NCBI RefSeq assembly: GCF_900167065.1
Contig: NZ_FUYA01000011.1
Location: 33,046 to 97,045 of the forward strand
Length of the DNA: 64,000 bases
Direction of reading: 5' to 3'
DNA from: Desulfobaculum bizertense DSM 18034
GTDB lineage: Bacteria > Desulfobacterota > Desulfovibrionia > Desulfovibrionales > Desulfovibrionaceae
The notes below the pieces were generated by a model. The model saw only the letters and a list, made by a program, of their open reading frames with translations. It was not told the origin of the DNA and made no database searches. Each line of letters opens with the position of its first letter. Within the stretch, counting starts at the first letter, position 1. Both the position numbers and the translations under genes were made by a program. This document shows, piece by piece, positions 19,805-28,714 of this stretch.

Positions 19805-21373
19805 ATGTCCTTCCCTCCCCTGGTCTGGATTCTTCTATCGACAAGCATTTCTGCCGTTCTTTTTTCCCTCATTGGCTACCGCTTTGCCAAAAATCATTTT
19901 GACACACATGATGAGGAACAGAAGCTCATTGCCCAGCTCGCACAGAATCAGGAGGCGCTAACCCAGACTCTTGAGCTAAAAAACACCCTAGAAAAAGAGA
20001 TTCTTGTCTGCGAGTCGAAACGGCAGTCTGAATGCGAGCAGACGCAGGGACTTCGGCAAAACCTTGCAGAGCTACAGCAAGAATGCGCTGCGCTTCGGAC
20101 AACACGCGAAGAGCTTGCGGCAGCCCAATCAGCACTGCACGAATTGCGGAAGCAGCTTGAAGACATGACGATGGAACGAGATGGACATAGAGAAGACAGC
20201 GAGGATCTCAAAAAAGAAAATGCAGAGCTGGCAAGAAAACTTTCCGCTCTCCAGAGCACACTCGATGCGGAGCAAAGTTATTCCGCGCAACACATTGCGT
20301 CCCTCAAGCAGGCACGTGAGGAGCTTTCTGCCCAATTCAAAGCTCTTGCCTCAGACATACTAGACAAAAAGGCACAATCCCTCTCAGAAAGAAGTCAGCA
20401 GGACATCCGCCAGCTTCTCGCCCCGCTTCGGCTCAACCTTGATGAATTCCGCAAACAAATTGATTCCTGCTATTCCAAAGAAAGCCGCGAGCGCATTGAG
20501 CTTGCGGCGCAGGTCAACAATCTTATTTCGCTCAATCACAAGCTTTCAGACGACGCGAATAATCTGACGCAAGCGCTTCAGGGCCAGTCAAAGATACAGG
20601 GGAACTGGGGAGAGCTTATTCTTGAACGCATCCTGGAGATGAGCGGACTTCGTAAAGATATTGAATTCACACTCCAGGAAAGCCACAGCCAAAAAGACGG
20701 TTCACGAGTCCAGCCTGATGCCATAATCCACTTGCCTGACAACAAGCACCTCGTTGTTGACTCCAAGGTCTCGCTCAATGCCTACCTTGATTTTACCGCG
20801 GCAGAAGCTGAAACAGATCGGGAACAGGCCTTAAAACGACATATCATCTCCGTACAAAAGCATATCACCGAGCTTTCACAAAAAAACTACCAGCAAATTT
20901 ACGGACTGGAATCACTTGATTTTGTATTTATGTTTGTCCCTGTAGAGCCTGCTTTTCTTCTGGCTATTTCACACAAAAAAAATCTGTGGCAAGAAGCGTG
21001 GGACAAAAACATTTTGCTTGTCAGTCCGAGCACCTTTCTTTTTGCAATTCGTACAGTTGCGCACATATGGCGGCAGGAACATCAGACACAGAATGCGTAT
21101 AAAATCGCAGAGCGAGGGGCTTTGCTCTATGACAAATTTGCTGGATTCTGTGAAAACATGGAGCAACTTGGCTCGCGCCTCGATCAGGCGCACGATGCCT
21201 ACGAGAAGGCCTGTGGACAGCTCTATAAGGGCACAGGCAACCTCGTTCGCCAAACACAGATTCTGCGAGAGCTTGGCGTAAAAAACAGAAAGGACGTTCC
21301 GCGATCTATGGCTGGACAACTCTATGAGGATGAACCTGACGTCAAAGCTCATGAACTCATCACAGATGAATAA
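19805..21373 (+). CDS. rmuC: DNA recombination protein RmuC
   Basis: A membrane-anchored nuclease-fold protein that limits inversion-type recombination at short inverted repeats. From the ATG at 19805 (AAGGAG 11 bases upstream; an in-frame ATG at 19781 is less likely) it is 522 residues. An N-terminal membrane helix (about 4-22) is followed by a long coiled coil (about 40-190). The RmuC domain then shows GNWGELILERILEMSGL, HLVVDSKVSLNAY and a later VEPAFLLA. The reading frame overlaps the longest frame of the next gene, but that gene probably starts later. Confidence 0.93.
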   Translation: MSFPPLVWILLSTSISAVLFSLIGYRFAKNHFDTHDEEQKLIAQLAQNQEALTQTLELKNTLEKEILVCESKRQSECEQTQGLRQNLAELQQECAALRTTREELAAAQSALHELRKQLEDMTMERDGHREDSEDLKKENAELARKLSALQSTLDAEQSYSAQHIASLKQAREELSAQFKALASDILDKKAQSLSERSQQDIRQLLAPLRLNLDEFRKQIDSCYSKESRERIELAAQVNNLISLNHKLSDDANNLTQALQGQSKIQGNWGELILERILEMSGLRKDIEFTLQESHSQKDGSRVQPDAIIHLPDNKHLVVDSKVSLNAYLDFTAAEAETDREQALKRHIISVQKHITELSQKNYQQIYGLESLDFVFMFVPVEPAFLLAISHKKNLWQEAWDKNILLVSPSTFLFAIRTVAHIWRQEHQTQNAYKIAERGALLYDKFAGFCENMEQLGSRLDQAHDAYEKACGQLYKGTGNLVRQTQILRELGVKNRKDVPRSMAGQLYEDEPDVKAHELITDE

Positions 21374-21461
21374 GCAGGGCTTCTCCCTTCCCGTCCAAGC
21401 TGATAAACTCAGTACGGGCAGAAATCCGATAAACGGCTCCCTAAAAAACACAGGTCTGAAA

Positions 21462-22559
21462 ATGCATATATTTGAAAAATACAGCGTCAATGGGATGGCA
21501 CTCAAAAACCGTCTCATTCGTTCCGCACTCTGGATGAAAGCGGCCAAAGCCGACGGGCATCTCACTGATGAAATTTTCCAAACATACGGAGATCTTGCAA
21601 GTGGAGGCGTCGGCCTGATTCTGACAGGATACATCTTCATTTCTCATGAGGAGCAACCAAATCCTCGGATGGCCGGTATCTATGATGACAGTTTCCTTGA
21701 AGAGTACACTCAGCTGACAGATATGGTGCATGAGCGGGGAAGCAAGATTGCGGCCCAAATTGTTTTTGGAGGCTCACAGTCACACCATCCAGAAGCCCCC
21801 AACATGAATATCCTTGCGCCCTCCGCAATCAAAAATCGCGTCACCGGACTTCTTCCCAAAGAAGCAAGCAGGGCAGAAATCAGGCGTATTGCGTCGCTAT
21901 TTGGCGATGCAGCGGAGCGGGCAAAAAAAGCCAAGTTTGATGCAGTCCAGATTCATGCAGCTCACGGATATTTTTTGAGCATGTTTCTCTGCCCGTATTA
22001 TAACCGCCGTAACGATGAATATAACGGAAGTATTCATGACCGGGCGAGAATTATTTATGAGGTGTATGCCGCAATTCGACAGCGTGTTGGCAAAGATTTC
22101 CCAGTCATGATCAAGCTGAATTTTGACGACTTCATGGATGATGGCGAGGGACTTATCTTTGACGATGCCATAGAAGTTTTCAAGCACCTCGACCAGCTCG
22201 GGATAGACATGTTTGAGGTCAGTGCGACAAACGAATCCTCTGGAAAAGGTCTTATGCCAGCACGCCCTCACATTCTCAAACGTGAAAATGAGTCCTATTT
22301 TCTAACCGAAACAGCTCAAATAGCAGAAAACGTCAACGCCCCGGTGATTCTTATGGGCGGCAACCGTTCTGTAGAACGCATGAACGAAATCCTGAATTCC
22401 ACAAAAATACAGTGTTTCTCAATTGCTCGCCCCCTCCTGAGCGAGCCAGATCTCATCACACGGTGGGAGCGTGATGAGCACTACCGCCCGCGATGTATTT
22501 CGTGCAACAAATGCTGGGAAACAGAACCAAACAGCTGCATCTTTAACCGCAAAAAATAA
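21462..22559 (+). CDS. NADH:flavin oxidoreductase (Old Yellow Enzyme family)
   Basis: A 365-residue TIM-barrel flavoenzyme from the ATG at 21462. Family marks are an N-terminal LKNRLIRSALWMK, IHAAHGYFLSMFLCP, the YNGSIHDRARIIYEVYAAIR segment and an FMN-phosphate region VILMGGNRS. A C-terminal CISCNKCW...C cluster of cysteines may bind an Fe-S centre, as in larger 2,4-dienoyl-CoA reductase-type members, but the FAD/NADPH domain of those enzymes is absent. The substrate is unknown. The gene lies 88 bases after rmuC. Confidence 0.9.
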   Translation: MHIFEKYSVNGMALKNRLIRSALWMKAAKADGHLTDEIFQTYGDLASGGVGLILTGYIFISHEEQPNPRMAGIYDDSFLEEYTQLTDMVHERGSKIAAQIVFGGSQSHHPEAPNMNILAPSAIKNRVTGLLPKEASRAEIRRIASLFGDAAERAKKAKFDAVQIHAAHGYFLSMFLCPYYNRRNDEYNGSIHDRARIIYEVYAAIRQRVGKDFPVMIKLNFDDFMDDGEGLIFDDAIEVFKHLDQLGIDMFEVSATNESSGKGLMPARPHILKRENESYFLTETAQIAENVNAPVILMGGNRSVERMNEILNSTKIQCFSIARPLLSEPDLITRWERDEHYRPRCISCNKCWETEPNSCIFNRKK

Positions 22560-22572
22560 TACAAAAAACACG

Positions 22573-22625
22573 CCGCATAAAAAAACGTGCACGGAGTTCA
22601 CAACACCGGCACGTTTTTTATGCGG
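22573..22625. terminator. strong bidirectional terminator
   Basis: A 17-bp complementary arm pair (CCGCATAAAAAAACGTGC-like on the left, GCACGTTTTTTATGCGG on the right) lies between the oxidoreductase and the convergent methyltransferase gene. T-runs occur on both strands. Confidence 0.85.
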
Positions 22626-22635
22626 AAACGAAAAG

Positions 22636-23376
22636 CTATGAAGTTTCGAGACCGGGCTTTTTTAGCACATACAGTACAGCCGTGTCGGGAAGCCCAAGCC
22701 GTGCAAAACATTTCTCGCCAAACCACTCTTTGCCCAGCTGCTCAAGCTGAAACCCCGCCTCAAGGATTCTTTCAATGAAATCCTTCTTGGCATACATCCG
22801 AATGTGGTCATTCTGACCAAAACGCCGCCAACGCTCAAACTCTGAGGCGGAGGGATCTTCATCTGTCTTTTCAAGGGCCAGACTTAGAGGAACAAGCAAC
22901 AAGCCAAAACCGCCAGGTGTAAGTATTCGGTATAGCTCGCGGAGAGCAGCTCTATCGTCAGGGATATGCTCCAGCATGTGCAGGCTGATCCACGCGTTGA
23001 CACTCTCAGTTTTCAGCACAGGCATATTTGTGAGATCACACTGATACGTCACATCACTGCGCAAAAGATCTGCTGTTTCGTGGCGTAGCGTAAAATTTTT
23101 CCGAATAAAACGGCTAAAGGCAGGGTTGGGCGCGAACTCAAGAAAACGAAATGAGCGATCATAAAAATTTTTCCCAAAAGTGCGACGCAAATATTCCGCG
23201 CACATACGCTCTCGGTCCATCCCACCACACACAGGGCACGTAAGATTCTCTCGATTATAAAACTCTGGTTTTAGCGAAATGGCATCAAAACCATATGCCT
23301 CAAGCGCATCACTCAACTCTTTCCAGAGGGGAAGATACCCATCGTGGTCCATACCGCATAAAGGACAATAATACAT
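22636..23376 (-). CDS. SAM-dependent methyltransferase with N-terminal zinc-ribbon-like cysteines
   Basis: A 246-residue class I methyltransferase-type protein. The N-terminus has two Cys pairs (CPLC near residue 4, CPVC near 48) that may bind zinc. The Rossmann region is recognisable by FLEFAPNPAF, the YQCDLTNMP acidic-loop equivalent, ISLHMLEHIPDD (motif IV region) and LTPGGFGLLLVPL (motif VI). The substrate is unknown. It is the last gene with core-like base composition before the accessory region. Confidence 0.8.
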   Translation of the reverse strand: MYYCPLCGMDHDGYLPLWKELSDALEAYGFDAISLKPEFYNRENLTCPVCGGMDRERMCAEYLRRTFGKNFYDRSFRFLEFAPNPAFSRFIRKNFTLRHETADLLRSDVTYQCDLTNMPVLKTESVNAWISLHMLEHIPDDRAALRELYRILTPGGFGLLLVPLSLALEKTDEDPSASEFERWRRFGQNDHIRMYAKKDFIERILEAGFQLEQLGKEWFGEKCFARLGLPDTAVLYVLKKPGLETS

Positions 23377-23529
23377 TCTCTGACATGCCTCATATTTTCA
23401 CGTGTCTCAATCGTCTCATTCATAAAACTGACATATACATTTTGTATAACATCACTGCAGCAAGTATTATTCCAAAAATTTCCTCCTTTCAGGCTGTGCG
23501 AAACTCATAAAAAGCACAAAAATAGCCAT

Positions 23530-23554
23530 AAAAAAGCCCCCATCTTTGGGGGCT
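23530..23554 (-). terminator. intrinsic terminator
   Basis: The stem AGCCCCC / GGGGGCT with a T6 run on the minus strand lies about 25 bases after the stop of the gene at 23578-24450. Confidence 0.85.
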
Positions 23555-23577
23555 TATCGAAACGAACTTACACAATG

Positions 23578-24450
23578 CTAGCCGAAGCAGAATTTAATTT
23601 TCCCTGAATCAGGAGTTTCTGGAGTGCTGGTATCATCAAGCCAATCATCCCAACTCTTGACAAACTTAGCAGCCAACTTCCGAGCAGCCTCTGGCGTCCA
23701 AATGGAACCTTTAAAGAGAAGTTCCACAACTTTCACTTCGATGTCCGTCTTGTATTTATCTTTCGGAGCACCCTTCCCAGAATGGCTGTCATACTCCATC
23801 AGCATATACGACTGCTCAAGTCCCACAATGATGTCGCCGTCCTCAGAAGCATTCATTGTGTTCTGGACAAAAAGCGTATCCGTGTTTGATGTATTCACTC
23901 GGCTTGTACAAGCTTTTGCGAGTTTAACCACACTTTTTTTAATCTGCTCCTTATCCGCAGCCGTTATGCTGTCATACAATCCCGCAACGTCATCAATGAG
24001 TTTATCATAATTCTCCTCAGAGTAATGGACTGAACTGTCTTCACTCTGTTGAATAGAGAAATATGGGACCCTGAGAATCTGAGAAACGAATTCTCTAAAT
24101 CCATCAAAATTGTTCTTCTTTTCAGGATCAAGAGGATTCCATCCGGATCTACTCTGCGCAAGCCCCAGAATACTCGCCACAGCATTGCCCTTTGATTCAT
24201 AGAGCAATTTAGCAAGCTTATCCAGATCTCCTTCCTTTTTTGCGGAATCAACTTCTTTACTTTGCTGCGATTCTTTAGCCGCATCCGGCCCAGTTGCTGT
24301 TGAGTTTTGGCCAGAAATTTGGCTGTCACCTTCGCCAAACACCGTAAACTTGCTGATAATTTCAGTTTGCTTCGTGTCTAGTGATATGCTGCTACCACCA
24401 TCTAACCACTGATCAAATTTTTTTTCTAAGTTAACACCTTCATTATTCAT
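23578..24450 (-). CDS. hypothetical protein (290 aa), accessory
   Basis: An intact 290-residue acidic, soluble protein with AGGAGGA immediately upstream of the ATG and a good terminator downstream, so it is very likely expressed alone. I do not recognise a family. The first 85 residues are low-complexity, Ser/Gly/Gln/Lys-rich and probably disordered. The rest looks globular (LYESKGNAVASILGLAQS, then VVKLAKACTSRVN). It lacks a signal peptide. The AT-rich upstream region and its position beside a decayed phage portal gene suggest horizontally acquired cargo. Confidence 0.75.
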   Translation of the reverse strand: MNNEGVNLEKKFDQWLDGGSSISLDTKQTEIISKFTVFGEGDSQISGQNSTATGPDAAKESQQSKEVDSAKKEGDLDKLAKLLYESKGNAVASILGLAQSRSGWNPLDPEKKNNFDGFREFVSQILRVPYFSIQQSEDSSVHYSEENYDKLIDDVAGLYDSITAADKEQIKKSVVKLAKACTSRVNTSNTDTLFVQNTMNASEDGDIIVGLEQSYMLMEYDSHSGKGAPKDKYKTDIEVKVVELLFKGSIWTPEAARKLAAKFVKSWDDWLDDTSTPETPDSGKIKFCFG

Positions 24451-24772
24451 AATTGTCCTCCTATTATTGTTATCACAAGTACAACAGCAACAAACAATCG
24501 TTGCTATTACGCAGTGATAATTTCAAGAGTAAATATTTCATATGAAGATGTACTAGACTTAATAACATGAAAAAAAAATTTTTGTACTGTATTTTTTAAT
24601 TTTTTGTATATAAAAAAATTGCTTTTATTTTGTGCAGACTTATAAATATAGTATTACTAAATAAAAATATTAAATTTATTTACACATATAACAGTCTACA
24701 CCTAGCCCACTATTTACATTAAAATTTTTCACAAAATCTAACAAATTCCTACACGCATAACCACTTTTCCAG
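24451..24772. other. AT-rich non-coding region
   Basis: About 320 bases of very AT-rich sequence (runs of A and T, few G/C) between the hypothetical gene and the portal remnant. It probably contains the promoter of the 23578-24450 gene. No open frame, RNA or repeat is evident. Confidence 0.5.
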
Positions 24773-25155
24773 GTCTATGTGCCGGAATGGCTGCGGCATA
24801 AATTCACAGCGCTTGAATTCAAAAGTCGTCCAGAAAAGGGTCTCATAAGAAATACCCGAGCTCGCGTCTTCGATTGCATCCATGCCAAAGCTGGCTGGTT
24901 AAACGTTATGTTCAGGATAAAGCGCTCATATTCGTTGTACGGCTCCATCTTCTCTATATTTGGGGGCTGGCAGAGTACGACGCCTAAAAACGGCAAAGGA
25001 CTCTTAAAACTGTGCCCATCAGGAGCCCCGTATTACTACATATCCATAGCATTCACAGCGCCCTATTCTATTTTATTGGAAAGAATGTCTTTGTCCATAG
25101 AGTTCTTCCGCACAAGGTAGAGATATTGACTTAACTATACTCTGCGCAGCGGACA
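24773..25155 (-). pseudogene. decayed, internally deleted copy of phage portal plus gpW genes
   Basis: This stretch is homologous to two separated pieces of the intact head operon. 24773-24990 corresponds to 28840-29060 of the portal gene, and 25000-25155 corresponds to about 30220-30370 (gpW and its leader). The roughly 1.2 kb between the two is missing. Substitutions and stops destroy the frame. The remnant is followed on its right by the same hairpin architecture that precedes intact gpW. It marks a second, lost phage head module and is the left flank of the acyltransferase cassette. Confidence 0.85.
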
Positions 25156-25165
25156 AAAAAATAAA

Positions 25166-25209
25166 AGTACCGTGTAACAATTACACAGATATAATTGTTA
25201 CACGGTGCT
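25166..25209 (-). terminator. long-stem terminator of the acyltransferase gene
   Basis: An 18-bp stem with an 8-base loop is followed on the minus strand by a T-rich run. It is positionally equivalent to 30380-30423. The stem sequence differs there, yet pairing is kept in both, with one G-T pair here. Confidence 0.85.
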
Positions 25210-25234
25210 GGAGAAGCGAGGAGATCAGAACTAC

Positions 25235-26389
25235 TTAATGAAATCTCGCGCGAATAAAACGACGCGCTGGATTCTCAATATATTTATAGGAAAAATATGC
25301 AGTCACATATGTTGCTACGACAAGAACACATATCCTTAAAAAGATCATTGAGTAATCACTTCCAGTGTATGAAAGTACTTGTACAAAAACAATATGCAAC
25401 AAATATGTTGAATAAGAAATTTCTCCAATAAACAAAAGGAATTTTGTTCTAAGTATTTTCGACCTACACTGAACAACAGAAAATACAAAAAGCATAAGTG
25501 ACAAAGGAATCAACAAATGATCTGACAATTCAAATTTAATTACATCCATAACATTCAACGACAATAGAACTATTGAAAATAGTGCTAAGACTTTGAAAAA
25601 GCTCTTAAATTTATTATTATTCAGCAAATAAAACTTAGCGGACAAACAGCCTACAAGGAACTCAAAAATTCTTCCATAAGGAGAATGGTACACAAGCCAT
25701 ATCCATCCGTAATAACCTTGATGTGGAATTATTCTTGAATCAATCATCCCACCGATACTTATTCCTTGAAAACCAAAATAACTTAAATAAACATATAAAC
25801 ATCTCCCAAGAAGAACCAAGCCACACAAAAAAGCAACTTTTTTCAAACTGCCAATTCGGATAAAAGCGAAAGGTAAAAAGAACAAATAAAGGGCCAGTTC
25901 GGCTGAGATTGACCAAGAAATATTCACGAATCCCTGTAAAAATATCAGCGGAATTCCATTCACATACCCATAGAACCAGCTTTGAACGCCCAACAAATAT
26001 GCTGGCAATGACACCAAATTTGCAGAAAAAGAGTTCAAATTAAAATGTGAAAACAATAAATTTAAAAGAAACCCACCTACAACAAAAACAAAATATAATG
26101 GATAAAGCCGTGCAAATCGTGCGATTAAAAACTTTTTAATCCCCCCTCTTGGATCTTGGCAAATTCTCTCCGCGTAATTGTAGTATATGACAAATCCACT
26201 CAGTGTAAAAAAAAGACTCATTCCAACAACACCAAAGTGCCTTAAATAAAGGTTGGCGCTCGTTTCCCGCAACTGTGGAGCCAGTAGCACAAAATGACTC
26301 AGCAAAACAAAAAGAGCTGCAACCCCTCTCAGGCCTGTCAACTCTTCAATATTCTCTCGTCGACTTTCCCCTGGCTTTTTAGTCTCCAT
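25235..26389 (-). CDS. acyltransferase 3 family membrane protein (OafA-like)
   Basis: A 384-residue integral membrane O-acyltransferase starting at the ATG at 26389 (AGAGGTG upstream; a GTG two codons earlier is less likely). The start ELTGLRGVAALFVLLSHF is the Acyltransferase_3 motif with the catalytic His. About ten hydrophobic helices follow. These enzymes acetylate O-antigen or other surface sugars. Prophage-borne members cause serotype conversion and can block phage adsorption. It occupies the cargo position between a lipoprotein gene and the decayed gpW-portal, and is much more AT-rich than its core neighbours. Confidence 0.9.
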   Translation of the reverse strand: METKKPGESRRENIEELTGLRGVAALFVLLSHFVLLAPQLRETSANLYLRHFGVVGMSLFFTLSGFVIYYNYAERICQDPRGGIKKFLIARFARLYPLYFVFVVGGFLLNLLFSHFNLNSFSANLVSLPAYLLGVQSWFYGYVNGIPLIFLQGFVNISWSISAELALYLFFLPFAFIRIGSLKKVAFLCGLVLLGRCLYVYLSYFGFQGISIGGMIDSRIIPHQGYYGWIWLVYHSPYGRIFEFLVGCLSAKFYLLNNNKFKSFFKVLALFSIVLLSLNVMDVIKFELSDHLLIPLSLMLFVFSVVQCRSKILRTKFLLFIGEISYSTYLLHIVFVQVLSYTGSDYSMIFLRICVLVVATYVTAYFSYKYIENPARRFIRARFH

Positions 26390-26519
26390 AAGCACCTCTT
26401 TTTAATTACACTTTTTGTTAAAAACATACACAAACGTCACAAAGCGGTGTCGAGTTTACGCGTTGAACTTCAATCAAAAACAATTATAGCTTTTCAAGAT
26501 TTCAAACAAGAAGAAGATC

Positions 26520-27057
26520 ATGCGGAACCACAGCTTTGTTTTTCTCTGTGGCCTCCTGGCTTTTCTTGTGGCGTGCAGCGCTGAGCCAGAAGAAAAAAAA
26601 CACAGGCCAACGCTCCATCTATGGTCACGGTACACACCACCGTGACCATAGATGAAGAAGCACCCGTTGCTCCGGCCACAGCAAAAGCTCTACCCTTCCG
26701 CTATCTCAAAACAGAATCCGGCAAGGTTATGGGGGAAAAAATGTCGACAGATATATCCAGCTCCTGCCGGATCCGGACCGACACAACAAGATCACACCGC
26801 AGCTCCTCAAGCAGACAGCAGCAAAAGCTGCCCTCATCTTGCAGGAAGAGGATCCACACGCGGACATGATTCATATATGGATTGTTCCCTCAAAAAAATT
26901 CATCGGGAAAGAAATCCTCATGCGGGTGTTCTACGCCCCAGAGGGGAAGGATGCCGGAAACGCACCATGCCCCGTTTGGGACTTCTCCGGCACGTCTCGG
27001 ACGCTCTCAATTTCCGACTATTATGAAATTGAGCAGAAGGGACTGTGCGGGGAATGA
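26520..27057 (+). pseudogene. frameshifted paralogue of the lipoprotein at 33420-34448
   Basis: The first 60 bases and the roughly 40-base leader are almost identical to those of the lipoprotein gene at 33420. A lipoprotein signal (LLAFLVACSAEPEE) is followed by a frameshift at an A8 run near 26600, where the intact copy has an interrupted A-run. The frame moves to the one encoding VHTTVTIDEEAP and shifts again near 26740 at a G/A-rich run. The last frame encodes one copy of the repeat domain (ITPQLLKQTAAKAALILQ, IHIWIVPSK, PCPVWDFS). The intact paralogue has two. Homopolymer slippage, sequencing error or true decay are all possible. Confidence 0.8.
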
Positions 27058-27253
27058 AAATCAGCAAGGTGCTTTTGCTACTTTTTACCGCATGTACCTC
27101 TTTATCTTCATTAAAAGAGGTACATAATATTGTTGTTTCAATAAAAGTTTTCAGCTATATGATCGCGCATAATCTCAGGGCAGTTTGTATTTAACCACTA
27201 CTTTTTAAATCTCAAGCTGTTTCTTTTCATTATTTTCCAAGAAGGACTTCTTC

Positions 27254-27922
27254 ATGAAAAAAATTACACTGATATTAGTCGCACTAACATTCTTCTCCCT
27301 TACTGGTTGTTCCAAAATTCAAGTATCACCTCGCTTAGATTCAAGCCTCAGCTATGAAGCCTTTTCTCGGATGAAATGCCTTAAAGTTAAAGATGCTTCA
27401 ATCGCTCTCTACCTCGACCCTAATCTTGTTAATGCTAAATGCACTCAGTCCATCAAAATGGGCAATTTTTCTTTCGACCTTGGTAAAGCCATTGCCGTCA
27501 AATTTATCAAAGGGATGTCTTACCAATTTAAAACAATTTATCTTGTAGACAAGCCTGCTATCCCTAAGCATTTAAATGCACAGGCACTTATGAGAGTATC
27601 CCTCCAAGATATTGATACTAAAATGGACGTTCATACAGGCTTTAGCAGTGTTTCTGCTGAAAGCTACACCCGGCTTGCAATACGAGCAGAAATTAAAGAC
27701 CTTTCTGAAAAAAGAATTGTGTGGGTTGGAACAACACAAGTAAGCCAGTCCAGAAATGTGAATGAAATGATGCTTACCTATTCCGAAGCAGGCCGTGGTT
27801 TTGCTGCGGGATTCAATGATGCCGTGGACAAAGCGGTCGGTGATCTTCTTTATCAAATGAATAAATCACAAAACTTAAAAAAATACTTTATTAAATGGGA
27901 AGATAAACAGCATGAAAAATAA
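27254..27922 (+). CDS. predicted lipoprotein (222 aa)
   Basis: Starts at the ATG with AAGGA 8 bases upstream. A signal peptide ends in the lipobox LTGC (Cys about residue 19), so the mature protein should be membrane-anchored, probably in the outer membrane. The body includes AQALMRVSLQDIDTK and a Gly/Ala-containing FAAGFNDAVDKAVGDLL helix near the C-terminus. I cannot name a family. Its stop overlaps the start of the next lipoprotein gene by 11 bases, so the two form an operon. In a phage-cargo setting, surface exclusion is a reasonable guess and no more. Confidence 0.8.
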   Translation: MKKITLILVALTFFSLTGCSKIQVSPRLDSSLSYEAFSRMKCLKVKDASIALYLDPNLVNAKCTQSIKMGNFSFDLGKAIAVKFIKGMSYQFKTIYLVDKPAIPKHLNAQALMRVSLQDIDTKMDVHTGFSSVSAESYTRLAIRAEIKDLSEKRIVWVGTTQVSQSRNVNEMMLTYSEAGRGFAAGFNDAVDKAVGDLLYQMNKSQNLKKYFIKWEDKQHEK

Positions 27923-28640
27923 AACACCTTTTATATATCTTTTGCTGTGCATATTCCTCTCAGGTTGCGCCGCTCCCCTTAGGGTAGAAGACGTCTCGTT
28001 TCAGCCCCCCGAAGCTATTCCCGGACACCAAGAACTTAATGGCCTCATTATTGCGGCAGTTCCAGTTGACAGCCTCAACCGCTCAAAAGAGCTGTTCCAT
28101 ACCGATATCAAAAAGGCTGGAGTTCTCCCAATTCATATAATTGTCCAAAACAATGGCGACAAGGAATTGGAAATTAATCATCAACAAATTTTCGGAATCA
28201 CCTCCGAGGGATCTTATCAGGTTGCATTTACCCTAGATAATGCGGCTGGAAAAATCAGATCATCTTCAATTGGATCTACAGCTGTAGCTCAAACGGTCGC
28301 AGGCGCAGCACTAGGCGCAGCTGTAGGTGCTGGTGTTGGTGCTGGAATTGGTAGCGCAGGCGGGGATGCTGGGCTTGGCGCACAATCAGGCGCAATTATA
28401 GGAGGCACAACAGGTGCAGCCGCAGGACTTGGCGCAGGAGTTTCAGACCGATGGACTCTTGAATTCAAAAAACAGCTTGCGACACATGCCTTTGAGGATA
28501 GAGTCATTTACCCTGGCGATATCCAGCAGGGATTCATCTACCTCAGGTGGCAACCCTATACAAAATTACGAATTAAACTTTTTGACATCACCGACAACAA
28601 ACATAAAGCCCTTCTGTTTCCCATATCAATACATCGATAA
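27912..28640 (+). CDS. predicted lipoprotein with glycine-zipper segment (242 aa)
   Basis: The lipobox LSGC (Cys about residue 19) follows a hydrophobic signal. Between about residues 120 and 180 lies a Gly/Ala-rich zipper (AGAALGAAVGAGVGAGIGS and a second similar run) that can insert in or span membranes. The flanking parts are beta-like. It is translationally coupled to the preceding lipoprotein gene and ends at a terminator shared in sequence with two others in the phage block. Function is unknown; modification of the host envelope is likely. Confidence 0.8.
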   Translation: MKNKTPFIYLLLCIFLSGCAAPLRVEDVSFQPPEAIPGHQELNGLIIAAVPVDSLNRSKELFHTDIKKAGVLPIHIIVQNNGDKELEINHQQIFGITSEGSYQVAFTLDNAAGKIRSSSIGSTAVAQTVAGAALGAAVGAGVGAGIGSAGGDAGLGAQSGAIIGGTTGAAAGLGAGVSDRWTLEFKKQLATHAFEDRVIYPGDIQQGFIYLRWQPYTKLRIKLFDITDNKHKALLFPISIHR

Positions 28641-28647
28641 CTAAAGG

Positions 28648-28671
28648 AAAGAGCCGGTCACCCGGCTCTTT
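28648..28671. terminator. terminator, copy 1 of a repeated hairpin
   Basis: The 20-base hairpin AGAGCCGGTCACCCGGCTCT, with A3/T3 flanks, follows the lipoprotein operon and precedes the portal stop on the other strand. The identical 20 bases recur at 34455-34474 and 35639-35658. Confidence 0.85.
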
Positions 28672-28714
28672 CCTTTTCCTTCCTTTTCCACCGCCTCACC
28701 CCTGCTACACACTT

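Noticed and set aside
26520..27057. Programmed frameshifting in the lipoprotein paralogue
   Set aside because: Two separate shifts would be needed and the intact paralogue needs none; slippage, error or decay is simpler.
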